64,000 nt of DNA from Naumannella halotolerans (GTDB taxonomy: Bacteria; Actinomycetota; Actinomycetes; Propionibacteriales; Propionibacteriaceae): assembly GCF_004364645.1 (NCBI RefSeq), contig NZ_SOAW01000001.1, positions 310,001-374,000 on the forward strand, in the 5' to 3' direction. A model generated the notes under the pieces. That model ran no database searches. It had not been told where the DNA came from and saw only the letters and a program-made list of their open reading frames with translations. The translations under genes were made by a program, and so were the position numbers. Position 1 is the first letter of the stretch, and every line of letters begins with the position of its first letter. Shown one piece after another: positions 43,202 through 51,110 of the stretch.

Positions 43202-44251
43202 TCAGGCCGGCGACGACTCCTGCGACAACCTCGCCCAGTCGACCAGGCGCCGGCTGGCGGCACTGGACTCCATCACCTCGACGGCTCGCGCCAGGTGCGG
43301 GCGGAACTGCTCGGCCAGCGGAGAACGCGGATCCGGCCCGGCGAAGGCCAGCAGCGCAGCGGCTGCATTGAGGGCGACGATGTCGCGCACGGGACCCGGC
43401 TCGCCGGCCAGGGTACGGCGGGCGATCTCGGCGTTCAGCGCCGGTTCGCCGCCGACCAGGTCGTCGGGACTCGCGCGGGGGAGTCCCAGGTCGAGCGGGT
43501 CGAGGGTGGTCTCGGTGACCTGCCCGTCGGCGATCACCCAGACGGTCGAACTGGTGGTGGTGGTGAGTTCGTCCAGACCGTCCCCGCCGTGGAACACCAA
43601 TCCGCGGTGTCCGCGCTCGGCGATCACCCCGGCCACCAGGGGAGCGAAGCGTCGATCGGCGATGCCGACGGCCTGGGCGCTCGGACGGGCGGGATTGGTC
43701 AACGGGCCGAGCAGGTTGAACGAGGTGGCCACCCCCAGTTCCCGGCGCGCCTGGGCGGCATGGCGGAATGCCGGGTGGTAGCCGGCGGCGAAGAAGAAGG
43801 TGATGCCGACCTGTTCGAGCAACCCGGCATGGGCCTGCGGGCCGGGATCCAGGTTCACGCCCAGCGCTTCCAGCACATCGGCCGTACCGCAGGCCGAGGA
43901 CGCGGCCCGGTTGCCGTGCTTGGCCACCCGGGCACCGGCCGCCGCGGCGACCACCGCGGCCATGGTGGAGATGTTCACCGTGTTCGCCCGGTCACCACCG
44001 GAGCCGACCACGTCGACGGCCTCCCCGACCGGTGGTACGGGAGTCGCTCGGGACAGCATCGTGTCGGCCAGTCCGCGCAGTTCGGCCACGGTCTCACCCT
44101 TGGCCCGCAGGGCCACGGCGAACCCGGCAACCTGCACCGGGGTGGCGGCGCCGTCGAGGATCTCCGACATCGCCCACTCGACGTCGCTGGGCGACAGATC
44201 CGTACCCCGGACCAGTTGGGTCAGCAGGTCCGGCCAGTTCTGCCCGGCCAT
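43202..44251 (-). CDS. trpD: Anthranilate phosphoribosyltransferase
   Basis: Second step of tryptophan synthesis: joins anthranilate to PRPP. The 349 residues have the PRPP loop DVVGSGGDRANTVNIST, the anthranilate-binding KHGNRAASSACGTADVLEALGV, FFFAAGYHPAF (the FAPxxHPA equivalent), FNLLGPLTNPA and VFHGGDGLDELT. No other trp genes are present; a stand-alone trpD near the cytochrome oxidase genes is usual in actinomycetes. It starts 1 bp after the stop of the receiver-like gene, so the two are co-transcribed. Confidence 0.96.
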   Translation of the reverse strand: MAGQNWPDLLTQLVRGTDLSPSDVEWAMSEILDGAATPVQVAGFAVALRAKGETVAELRGLADTMLSRATPVPPVGEAVDVVGSGGDRANTVNISTMAAVVAAAAGARVAKHGNRAASSACGTADVLEALGVNLDPGPQAHAGLLEQVGITFFFAAGYHPAFRHAAQARRELGVATSFNLLGPLTNPARPSAQAVGIADRRFAPLVAGVIAERGHRGLVFHGGDGLDELTTTTSSTVWVIADGQVTETTLDPLDLGLPRASPDDLVGGEPALNAEIARRTLAGEPGPVRDIVALNAAAALLAFAGPDPRSPLAEQFRPHLARAVEVMESSAASRRLVDWARLSQESSPA

Positions 44252-44252
44252 C

Positions 44253-44672
44253 TCAGGCGGGGGTCCGGTCGAGGTGCGCCCGCAACTGCCGGGCGACCAA
44301 TTCGGGAAAGCTCACCGGATCGATCGGGTGGGCGGCGACCTCGTCGGCACGCGACCAGGAGGCGAGCCAGGCGTCCTGCCGCCGGCCGACGACCACCAGC
44401 ACCGGTGGACAGTCGGCCACTTCGTCCTTCACCTGGCGGCACAGCCCGAGACCGCCGGCCGGGCTGGCCTCGCCGTCGAAGATCGCCAGGTCGATGCCCC
44501 CGGCGTCCAGGGCGCTCAGCACAGCCGGCTGGGTGGCGGTGTCGATCACGGTGATCTCGGGCAGATCGGAGGCCACCCGGCGACCCATCGCCAACCGGAG
44601 CCGGTCACGGACGGAGCGGTCATCGGAGTAGACCAGGACGACCGCGGGGCCGACCGATGCCGACTCGCTCAT
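44253..44672 (-). CDS. Atypical response-regulator receiver-like protein
   Basis: A 139-residue stand-alone CheY-like domain with no output domain. The acidic pair is present (VVLVYSDDRSVRDRL) and an Asp lies at the phosphorylation position (IDLAIFDGEASPAGGLGLCR). However, the conserved Lys of the C-terminal loop is replaced: the segment reads VAAHPIDPVSFPELV instead of a KP motif. That makes normal phosphoryl switching doubtful. The DGEA-P-GG-GLCRQ-KDE stretch is typical of a small actinobacterial family encoded beside trpD and ctaE. No kinase is nearby. Confidence 0.82.
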   Translation of the reverse strand: MSESASVGPAVVLVYSDDRSVRDRLRLAMGRRVASDLPEITVIDTATQPAVLSALDAGGIDLAIFDGEASPAGGLGLCRQVKDEVADCPPVLVVVGRRQDAWLASWSRADEVAAHPIDPVSFPELVARQLRAHLDRTPA

Positions 44673-45087
44673 GTCATCTCCTTCTGTGCCACCCGGAACT
44701 CGGTACGGGCGGCCGTCGTTGTGCTGAGTGTGCAGACCGCGATGTCACGATCTGCCCGCAGGGCCGGTCCCGGTCGCGTCAGGACGCGGATTCGGGTGCG
44801 GCGCTGAGACGAACTCTACCGCGACCGGCCGTCGCGGCGATCGGCCCGGTGGAGGCGTCCGAGGCCCGCTCCGATCGGTTCGACAGCCGGTGACCGACCT
44901 GCTGCCGGCGGCGCTCGGAGGAGTGCCGGCGGACCGATCCGAAGGCCCCGGCGCAGGACACTCCGACAAGCCGTAGGACACGGTTCGGTAACGGTGGCCG
45001 CGCCATTGCGGGCTGTGGTGGCGATGGGTACGCAGACATCGGCCACCCGAAGATGCCAGCGGTGCGATCTATGGCAATAATGTCCCC
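44673..45087. other. 415-bp intergenic region upstream of ctaE
   Basis: Divergent gap between the receiver-like gene (-) and ctaE (+). No open frame here has a start signal or family resemblance. The only recognisable element is the ctaE -10 sequence at its right end; repeated GGCC/CGGC-rich patches do not form one clear structure. Confidence 0.6.
45076..45081 (+). promoter_or_regulatory. Probable -10 element for ctaE-qcrCAB
   Basis: AATAAT lies 6 nt before GTG 45088, and there is no ribosome-binding site, so the operon mRNA is probably leaderless. Confidence 0.55.
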
Positions 45088-45807
45088 GTGGCGACTTCAG
45101 TTGAGGCGACAGCAGGGGGCGGGCTGCCCTCAGGTGCACTGCATCGGATCAACCCGGCCCGGTTGAACGGGGTGAAGGGGCGACCCGACATGGCCCCGAT
45201 CGGCGTCATGGTCTGGCTCGCATCCGACCTGATGTTCTTCGCCGGGCTCTTCGCGGCCTACTTCACGATCCAGAACGTCACCGACGCGCAGGCTGCCGCA
45301 ACCGGTGCCATGCCGCTGTTCGAGTGGGGTCACTCACTGCAGAACCTGCCGTTCTCGGTGGTGAACACGACGATCCTGGTGGCCAGCTCCTTCACCTGCC
45401 AGATGGCGGTCTTCGCCGCCCACCGGCGACAGGTCTCGCGGGTCGGCAGCCTGGTCAACATCGGCTCCTGGGGGATGCGCGAGTGGTGGGTGCTGACCAT
45501 CGTCATGGGGTCGGTCTTCATCGGCGGCCAGGTCTATGAGTACGCGACCTTGTTCTCCGAGGGGTTGGCGATCTACACCAACGCCTACGGTTCGGTCTTC
45601 TACCTGGCCACCGGCTTCCACGGCATTCACGTGCTCGGCGGGATCATCGCCATGATGTTCGTCCTCGGCCGGACCTACATGGCGCAGACCTTCACCCATG
45701 AGCAGTACGTCTCCACCGAGTGCGTGTCCTACTACTGGCACTTCGTCGACGTCGTCTGGGTGGCGCTGTTCTCGGTCATCTACATCCTGCCCCTGTTCAT
45801 CTACTGA
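45088..45807 (+). CDS. ctaE: Cytochrome c oxidase subunit III
   Basis: Five-helix core subunit of the aa3 oxidase. The 239 residues contain IGVMVWLASDLMFFAGLFAAYFTI (helix 1 with the conserved Glu replaced by Asp/Ser context typical of actinomycetes), NTTILVASSFTCQMAVFAA, VYEYATLFSEGLAI, FYLATGFHGIHVLGGIIAMM and the terminal YYWHFVDVVWVALFSVIYI. Unlike its partners ctaCDF, it heads the qcrCAB operon, the standard actinobacterial arrangement. GTG start right behind the -10 box. Confidence 0.96.
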   Translation: MATSVEATAGGGLPSGALHRINPARLNGVKGRPDMAPIGVMVWLASDLMFFAGLFAAYFTIQNVTDAQAAATGAMPLFEWGHSLQNLPFSVVNTTILVASSFTCQMAVFAAHRRQVSRVGSLVNIGSWGMREWWVLTIVMGSVFIGGQVYEYATLFSEGLAIYTNAYGSVFYLATGFHGIHVLGGIIAMMFVLGRTYMAQTFTHEQYVSTECVSYYWHFVDVVWVALFSVIYILPLFIY

Positions 45808-45829
45808 GCGCCTGATCGAAGGGATTCTC

Positions 45830-46630
45830 GTGAAGTTCTTGTCCTCTCGCCGACGGCATCCGGCAGCGAAGCCGCTGCTGCTGTTGGTAGCGCTCTTCCT
45901 GGTCGGTGGGCTTTACGCCGTGGTGGCGCCGAGCACCCAGAGCTCGGCCGACACCGGCAACTCGCAGATGATCGAGGAAGGCAAGAACCTGTACGCGGTC
46001 GGCTGCTCGTCCTGTCACGGGATGAACGGTGAGGGCGGTACGCAGGGCCCGTCGCTGGTGGGTGTCGGTGGCGCCGCGGTCGACTTCCAGGTCGGCACTG
46101 GCCGGATGCCGATGGCGCAGCAGGGCATCCAGGCCCCGCGCAAGCAGGTCCAGTACACCCAGGAGCAGATCGACCAGCTGGCCGCCTACGTGGACAGCCT
46201 CGGTCCCGGCCCGGCGATCCCGGAGGAGGAGCAGTACACCACCGAGGGCTTGAGCGAGGAACAGATCGCTCGCGGCGGTGAGCTCTTCCGTACCAACTGC
46301 TCGGCCTGTCACAACTTCGAGGGCTCCGGCGGCGCCATGCCGAACGGCAAGGAAGCTCCGACGCTGAAGGATGTCGACCCCAAGCACATCTACGAGGCCA
46401 TGCGTACCGGTCCGCAGGAGATGCCGGTCTTCTCCAAGGAAGTGATCAGCGATGAGGACGCACGCTCGGTCATCGCCTATCTGGAGGAGTTGCACCAACA
46501 GCCGGGTGGCGGCCTGACCCTTGGCGGTCTCGGCCCGGTCACCGAAGGATTCTGGGCCTGGGTCGTCGGCATCGGCGGTCTCTGCCTGTTCGCGGTGTGG
46601 ATCACATCGAAGGGGGCGCGCGCCAAGTGA
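45830..46630 (+). CDS. qcrC: Cytochrome bc1 complex diheme cytochrome c subunit
   Basis: Carries electrons directly from the Rieske protein to CtaC in the bc1-aa3 supercomplex. The 266 residues have an N-terminal membrane anchor (about 14-32), two cytochrome c domains with heme sites CSSCHGMNGEGG and CSACHNFEGSGG (CxxCH each), axial Met regions GRMPMAQQG and QEMPVFS, and a C-terminal helix (FWAWVVGIGGLCLFAVWIT). The start is GTG 45830, 22 bp after ctaE; the stop overlaps qcrA (GTGA). Confidence 0.96.
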   Translation: MKFLSSRRRHPAAKPLLLLVALFLVGGLYAVVAPSTQSSADTGNSQMIEEGKNLYAVGCSSCHGMNGEGGTQGPSLVGVGGAAVDFQVGTGRMPMAQQGIQAPRKQVQYTQEQIDQLAAYVDSLGPGPAIPEEEQYTTEGLSEEQIARGGELFRTNCSACHNFEGSGGAMPNGKEAPTLKDVDPKHIYEAMRTGPQEMPVFSKEVISDEDARSVIAYLEELHQQPGGGLTLGGLGPVTEGFWAWVVGIGGLCLFAVWITSKGARAK

Positions 46631-47778
46631 GCGAGCACAACGATCACGACGAGCCCGTCGTCGAGGGCCGGGTCGAGGAGGGCTCGACGGCCGTCGTCAG
46701 CAAGCCGATCCCGGATCCGGGTCTGGAGGCCGAGGCTCCTCGCTACAGCGATGTCAACGAGGCGGCGGCCAAGCGGTACACCCGCATGGTGGCCGGGCTG
46801 TTCCTGCTGGCCCCGCTGTTCGCCATCGCCTACGTGGTGGTCTACTTCGCCATCCCGGTGGACTACCAGATCGTCGTCTCCGACACCCAGAAGTACCCGG
46901 CGCAGAACGTCTTCCTCGGACTGACCCTGGGCCTGGCGCTGCTGGCCATCGGCGTCGGAGCGGTCCAGTGGGGTCGCGAGATCATGGGCGATCACGAGGA
47001 GGCCGAGGAACGGCATGCGGCCGCGTCGTCGGAGGACGAGCGCGCCGAGTTCATGGCCAAGGTCGACAAGGGCATCGAGCAGGCCAATGTCGGACGCCGG
47101 AAGGTGATCCTGGGCAGTATGGGCGTCGGTGTCGGTGCCCTCGGCCTGCCGCTGATCATCTCCCTCGGTGACCTCGGTCCCTGGCCGACCGGCAAGTGGC
47201 TCGACGAGCACTACATGAAGACCATCTGGGCTCCCGGAGTGCGGTTGGTCAACGATGTGACCTTCACCCCGATCCGTGCCGCCGACCTGACCATCGGTCA
47301 GTTGGTGAACGCCGAGCCGGAGACGCTGCAAGAGCTCGACGGTCACGACACGCTGGTCGAGAAGTCGAAGTCGGCGATCATCATCGTCCGGATGAACCCG
47401 AACCAGATCACCATTCCGGCGACCCGTCAGGACTGGCACGTCAACGGCATCCTCTGCTACTCCAAGATCTGCACCCATGTGGGTTGCCCGATCAGCCTGT
47501 GGGAGCAGCAGACCCACCATCTGCTGTGCCCCTGCCACCAGTCGACCTTCGACCTGGGCAACTCGGGTGTGGTCGTCTTCGGCCCGGCCTCCCGGGCACT
47601 GCCGCAGCTGCCGATCACCGTCGACGCCGAGGGTTACCTGGTCGCCCGATCCGGGTTCGTCGACGACCTCGGCAACCCGCTGGCCCCCGGCCCGAGCTAC
47701 TTCGAGCGCGACTCGAGCACTGACCTGACCCGTCCCCGGTCGGTGGAAGAACTGAGCGAACAGGTGGGTGAGAACTGA
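46627..47778 (+). CDS. qcrA: Cytochrome bc1 complex Rieske iron-sulfur subunit
   Basis: High-potential 2Fe-2S protein of the bc1 complex. The 383 residues include three N-terminal helices (about 55-80, 95-115, 160-180), longer than the single anchor of proteobacterial Rieske proteins and typical of actinomycetes. The cluster is bound by CTHVGCPIS and CPCHQSTFD (two Cys, two His), followed by GPASRALPQLPI. GTG 46627 overlaps the qcrC stop, and its own stop shares a base with qcrB. Confidence 0.96.
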   Translation: MSEHNDHDEPVVEGRVEEGSTAVVSKPIPDPGLEAEAPRYSDVNEAAAKRYTRMVAGLFLLAPLFAIAYVVVYFAIPVDYQIVVSDTQKYPAQNVFLGLTLGLALLAIGVGAVQWGREIMGDHEEAEERHAAASSEDERAEFMAKVDKGIEQANVGRRKVILGSMGVGVGALGLPLIISLGDLGPWPTGKWLDEHYMKTIWAPGVRLVNDVTFTPIRAADLTIGQLVNAEPETLQELDGHDTLVEKSKSAIIIVRMNPNQITIPATRQDWHVNGILCYSKICTHVGCPISLWEQQTHHLLCPCHQSTFDLGNSGVVVFGPASRALPQLPITVDAEGYLVARSGFVDDLGNPLAPGPSYFERDSSTDLTRPRSVEELSEQVGEN

Positions 47779-49523
47779 TGGCCGAGCCGACCACCACCAC
47801 CGGCACTGCCACCGACGCGGCTCCGGCCGCGACTGCCGGCAAGCCGCACCCGCTGGCCCCGGCCGCCGGGATCGCGAACTGGGTCGATCAGCGTCTGGGA
47901 GCGGCGAAACTGGGCAAGAGCTTCGTCCGCAAGATCTTCCCCGACCACTGGTCGTTCCTGCTGGGCGAGATCGCCTTGTACAGCTTCATCATCCTGCTGC
48001 TGACCGGTGTCTTCCTCACCTTGTGGTTCAAACCGACCATGGGTGAGGTCATCTACGACGGTTCCTACCAGTTCTACCGCGGGCTGCACATGTCCGAGGC
48101 CTATGCCTCCACCCTGGACATCAGCTTCGACATCCGCGGTGGCCTGCTGATGCGGCAGATGCACCACTGGGCAGCGATGCTGTTCATCGGCGCGATGACC
48201 GCGCACATGCTGCGGATCTTCTTCACCGGCGCCTTCCGCAAGCCGCGTGAGGTGAACTGGCTGATCGGCCTGGCGCTGCTGATGCTGGGCATCGTCGAAG
48301 GCTTCGCCGGTTACTCGCTGCCCGACGACCTGCTCTCGGGTACCGGCCTGCGGATCGCCGACGGCCTGATGCGCTCGGTACCGATCGTCGGTACCTGGGT
48401 CGAGGTGCTGATCTTCGGCGGGGAGTATCCCGGTGACATCATCATCACCCGCTTCTACATGGCCCACATCCTGCTGGTGCCGGGAATCATCCTCGGTCTG
48501 ATCGCGGCCCACCTGGCGCTGGTCGTGTACCACAAGCACACCCAGTTCCCCGGTCCGGGACGGACCGAGCGCAACGTCGTCGGCTACCCGGTCTTCCCGG
48601 TCTACGCCGCCAAGGCCGGTGGCTTCTTCTTCATCGTCTTCGGCGTCACCGCGCTGATGGGTGCGTTCCTGCAGATCAACCCGCTGTGGACCTACGGCCC
48701 GTACAACCCGGCCGAGGTGACCGCCGGTTCGCAGCCGGACTGGTACATGGGCTTCGCCGAGGGTGCCTTGCGGATCATGCCCGGCTGGGAGACGCACTTC
48801 GCCGGTTGGGGCTTCCTGCCCCCTGCCACCTGGTCGTGGAATGTGCTGATCCCCGGTGTCGGCGGGTTGGGCATCCTCTTCGTCGTGCTGGGTGTGTACC
48901 CGTTCGTCGAGCAGTGGGTGACCGGCGACAAGCGCGACCACAACGTCCTGCAGTACCCGTGGCAGGCGCCCAACCGGACCGCCTTCGGCGTCGCCGGGAT
49001 GACCGCCTACGGCATCCTCTGGATGGCCGGCGGCAACGACATCCTGGCGATCATGTTCAACCTGAGCCTGAACTTCCTCACCGAGCTGTTCCGGGTGTTG
49101 ATCTTCGTCGGCCCGGTCGTGGCCTTCATCGTCACCAAGCGGATCTGCCTGGGCATCCAGCGGCGCAATGTCGAGCGGGTGCTGCACGGCAGTGAGTCGG
49201 GCTTGATGGAGCGTTCGCCCTCGGGTGAGTACCACGAGGCCCATGTGCCGATCAGTGAGGACGAGGCGTACCTGCTCACCGGTTCCGACGAGGAGCACCC
49301 GGTGGCTGCCACCAACGGTGATGCACGCGAACTCAAGGGCAAGAAGGGGGTCGTCTCCAAGCGCCGCGCCCTGGTCAGCCGCTGGTACTACGCCGACAAC
49401 GTGCCGAAGCCGACCGCGGAGGAGATCGAGGAAGCCCATCACCACGGTGATCACGGCGACCATGATGATCATGGCGTCGAGGGTGGGGACCACAACGAGC
49501 TGGAGTCCAGCGACCGCCACTGA
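47778..49523 (+). CDS. qcrB: Cytochrome bc1 complex cytochrome b subunit
   Basis: Quinol-oxidising subunit with two b hemes. The 581 residues include the long N-terminal helix pair, heme-binding HHWAAMLFIGAMTAHMLRIFF and HILLVPGIILGLIAAHLALVV, the Qo signature-like GLRIADGLMRSVPIVG and PDWYMGFAEGALRI, and a His/Asp/Glu-rich cytoplasmic C-terminus (HHHGDHGDHDDHG region) of possible metal-binding character. Last gene of ctaE-qcrCAB; the operon ends at a hairpin. Inhibitor Q203-type drugs target this subunit in mycobacteria. Confidence 0.97.
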   Translation: MAEPTTTTGTATDAAPAATAGKPHPLAPAAGIANWVDQRLGAAKLGKSFVRKIFPDHWSFLLGEIALYSFIILLLTGVFLTLWFKPTMGEVIYDGSYQFYRGLHMSEAYASTLDISFDIRGGLLMRQMHHWAAMLFIGAMTAHMLRIFFTGAFRKPREVNWLIGLALLMLGIVEGFAGYSLPDDLLSGTGLRIADGLMRSVPIVGTWVEVLIFGGEYPGDIIITRFYMAHILLVPGIILGLIAAHLALVVYHKHTQFPGPGRTERNVVGYPVFPVYAAKAGGFFFIVFGVTALMGAFLQINPLWTYGPYNPAEVTAGSQPDWYMGFAEGALRIMPGWETHFAGWGFLPPATWSWNVLIPGVGGLGILFVVLGVYPFVEQWVTGDKRDHNVLQYPWQAPNRTAFGVAGMTAYGILWMAGGNDILAIMFNLSLNFLTELFRVLIFVGPVVAFIVTKRICLGIQRRNVERVLHGSESGLMERSPSGEYHEAHVPISEDEAYLLTGSDEEHPVAATNGDARELKGKKGVVSKRRALVSRWYYADNVPKPTAEEIEEAHHHGDHGDHDDHGVEGGDHNELESSDRH

Positions 49524-49561
49524 TGATCGCCGTCCGAGCCTTGGGACAAGGCCTGATCCGC

Positions 49562-49595
49562 CGAGCCGTCCGATCCATTGGGGTCGGGCGGCTCG
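49562..49595. terminator. Terminator of the ctaE-qcrCAB operon
   Basis: CGAGCCGTCCGA (49562-49573) pairs with TCGGGCGGCTCG (49584-49595), one mismatch, 10-nt loop. Confidence 0.75.
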
Positions 49596-49600
49596 GTCGT

Positions 49601-49676
49601 TCAGCCGAGCAGCGGGAACTCAGCCGAGCAGCGGGAACTCAGCCGAACAGCGGGAACTCAGCCGAACAGTGGGAAC
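49601..49676. repeat. 19-bp tandem repeat, four copies, overlapping a stop codon
   Basis: Units of TCAGCCGAGCAGCGGGAAC start at 49601, 49620, 49639 and 49658 with one or two changes. The last unit is the 3' end of the minus-strand prepilin peptidase gene, TCA at 49658-49660 being its stop. Each unit therefore copies the stop, and the 19-bp period puts TGA into all three frames. Confidence 0.9.
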
Positions 49677-50323
49677 AAGGGGATCAGCGCCACCGAACCC
49701 GCCCACAGGACCGGCCCGTAGGCAAACTCTCCTCGTCGATGCAACAGGTGCCGGCCGAGGCCGAAGACGGCCCCGAGTCCGGTGCCGATCAGCAACCCGG
49801 TGAAGACCGCGGTGACCGAGATCGTCCCGCAGACCGCACCGAGTACCGGCGCCAGCCGGACGTCACCGAACCCGAGTGCTGCGGGGCGCAGCCACCAGAA
49901 AAGGCCGAAGAACGCCCCGACCGCCAGTGCAGCCAGCAGCATCCGGACAGCGGTCTGCCAGCCGTCGAGCACACCGACCAGGGGTACCGACGCGGCAGTG
50001 AGCGCCCACAGCACCCGGGTGAGGCTCAGCGGTAGCCAGGTGGTGCGGGCGTCGATCGCCACGAGCAACAGCCCCAGGCTCAACCAGGCCATCCACGCCG
50101 GCCACAGTGCCGGCGGCAGGAAGTGACCGAGCGCGTAACCGCCGAGTGCGCCGAGCACGGTGCAGACGATCACCATCGGCGGATCGGCAAGCTGCGCATA
50201 GGGTGCCTTCGCCGGTGCGTCCGGGCCGGTGACGGCGGGCTCGGCCAGCCGCGGCAGGATCAGCCGGACACCGAGTCCGCAGACCACGGCCAGACCGGCC
50301 GCCAGGATCGCCGCGCTCGACAT
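49658..50323 (-). CDS. Prepilin peptidase-like A24 aspartic protease
   Basis: A 221-residue polytopic membrane protease of the type IV prepilin leader peptidase family (A24, short form without the N-methyltransferase domain). Two catalytic aspartates are visible: LLLVAIDARTTWLPLSLT (first Asp) and AALGFGDVRLAPVLGA (GxGD). About seven helices alternate through the chain. It would process pseudopilins of a Tad/Flp or type II system, but no pilin genes are in the window. The 3' end lies within a 19-bp tandem repeat. Confidence 0.9.
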   Translation of the reverse strand: MSSAAILAAGLAVVCGLGVRLILPRLAEPAVTGPDAPAKAPYAQLADPPMVIVCTVLGALGGYALGHFLPPALWPAWMAWLSLGLLLVAIDARTTWLPLSLTRVLWALTAASVPLVGVLDGWQTAVRMLLAALAVGAFFGLFWWLRPAALGFGDVRLAPVLGAVCGTISVTAVFTGLLIGTGLGAVFGLGRHLLHRRGEFAYGPVLWAGSVALIPLFPLFG

Positions 50324-50345
50324 GAGCTGATCGTATGCGGCGGGC

Positions 50346-50885
50346 TCAGGCGGCCCGCAGCTCCAGGTCGGTCTCCGGGCGCCAGGGATCGACCGGTTCG
50401 GCCCACCGCTCACCGCGCTGGGCACAGGCGGCGCGCAGCAGCAGTTCGGTACGGGCGTCGAACCAGCCGATGGCCGCCCCCTGCAGCAGGTCCTGGATCG
50501 TCGCCCGGTCCGACCGCGAGAGCAAGGCGATCTCGGCCACCGACATCCCCCGGCGGTGCAGGACGGCCGCCGCCTGGGCGGCGAGTTCGGGGTTGCCCGG
50601 GCGGCGATCGAGACTGCGCAGGTCGCGGGGGGAGACCCGAAGCAACTGCCGGGCGATCCGCGGTGGCAGCTTCGGCAGGGTTCGTCCGTGGCGTCCGAAC
50701 AGCAAGGTGTGGGTCATCCGCAGCGGAATCCCGCAGGCGACGGCCACCGCCTGCCACGGCAGTCCGCCGTCGTCGATCAGCTCCCGCAGGTGGGCGCGGA
50801 ACGGCGCGGCGAGCACCCACTCGTACTCATGTTGCTCGGCATACTGCTCCCCGGCGTGGTCGGTGGCGGTCGTCGTACGGGTCAT
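50346..50885 (-). CDS. Hypothetical actinobacterial protein, HTH-like
   Basis: A 179-residue soluble protein of unknown function. It holds two helical segments resembling helix-turn-helix units: LPWQAVAVACGIPLRMTHTLLFGRHGRTL (about 45-75) and GMSVAEIALLSRSDRATIQDLLQGAAIGW (about 112-142). Arginine-rich stretches (PKLPPRIARQLLRVSPRDLRSLDRR) lie between them, consistent with DNA binding. ATG 50885 is used; the frame is open further upstream without support. It lies 22 bp upstream of the prepilin peptidase gene on the same strand and may be co-transcribed with it. Confidence 0.72.
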   Translation of the reverse strand: MTRTTTATDHAGEQYAEQHEYEWVLAAPFRAHLRELIDDGGLPWQAVAVACGIPLRMTHTLLFGRHGRTLPKLPPRIARQLLRVSPRDLRSLDRRPGNPELAAQAAAVLHRRGMSVAEIALLSRSDRATIQDLLQGAAIGWFDARTELLLRAACAQRGERWAEPVDPWRPETDLELRAA

Positions 50886-51056
50886 GGTCACTCCTCGGTG
50901 TCGGTGCGAGAAGTGCACCCCGATGCAGGCGCCCGGTCGGCTCCCGGAGGCAGCCGGGCGACACCATCGCCACAGCGGACAACAAGTGGTGGCTGCCGGA
51001 GACACCGCAGGCCACCCGGACAACACCTGGGGGCCACGCGACCGGGCCCGGACGCA

Positions 51057-51095
51057 GAACGGCCCGGTGGAGCAGCAGGCTCCACCGGGCCGTTC
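51057..51095 (-). terminator. Terminator of the opuA operon
   Basis: A perfect 17-bp stem (GAACGGCCCGGTGGAGC and its complement) with a 5-nt loop, 15 bp past the minus-strand stop at 51111. Confidence 0.9.
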
Positions 51096-51110
51096 GGCGA
51101 TCAGCTCGGG

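Noticed and set aside
47697-49520. 607-codon minus-strand frame across qcrB
   Set aside because: Antisense to the unmistakable cytochrome b gene.
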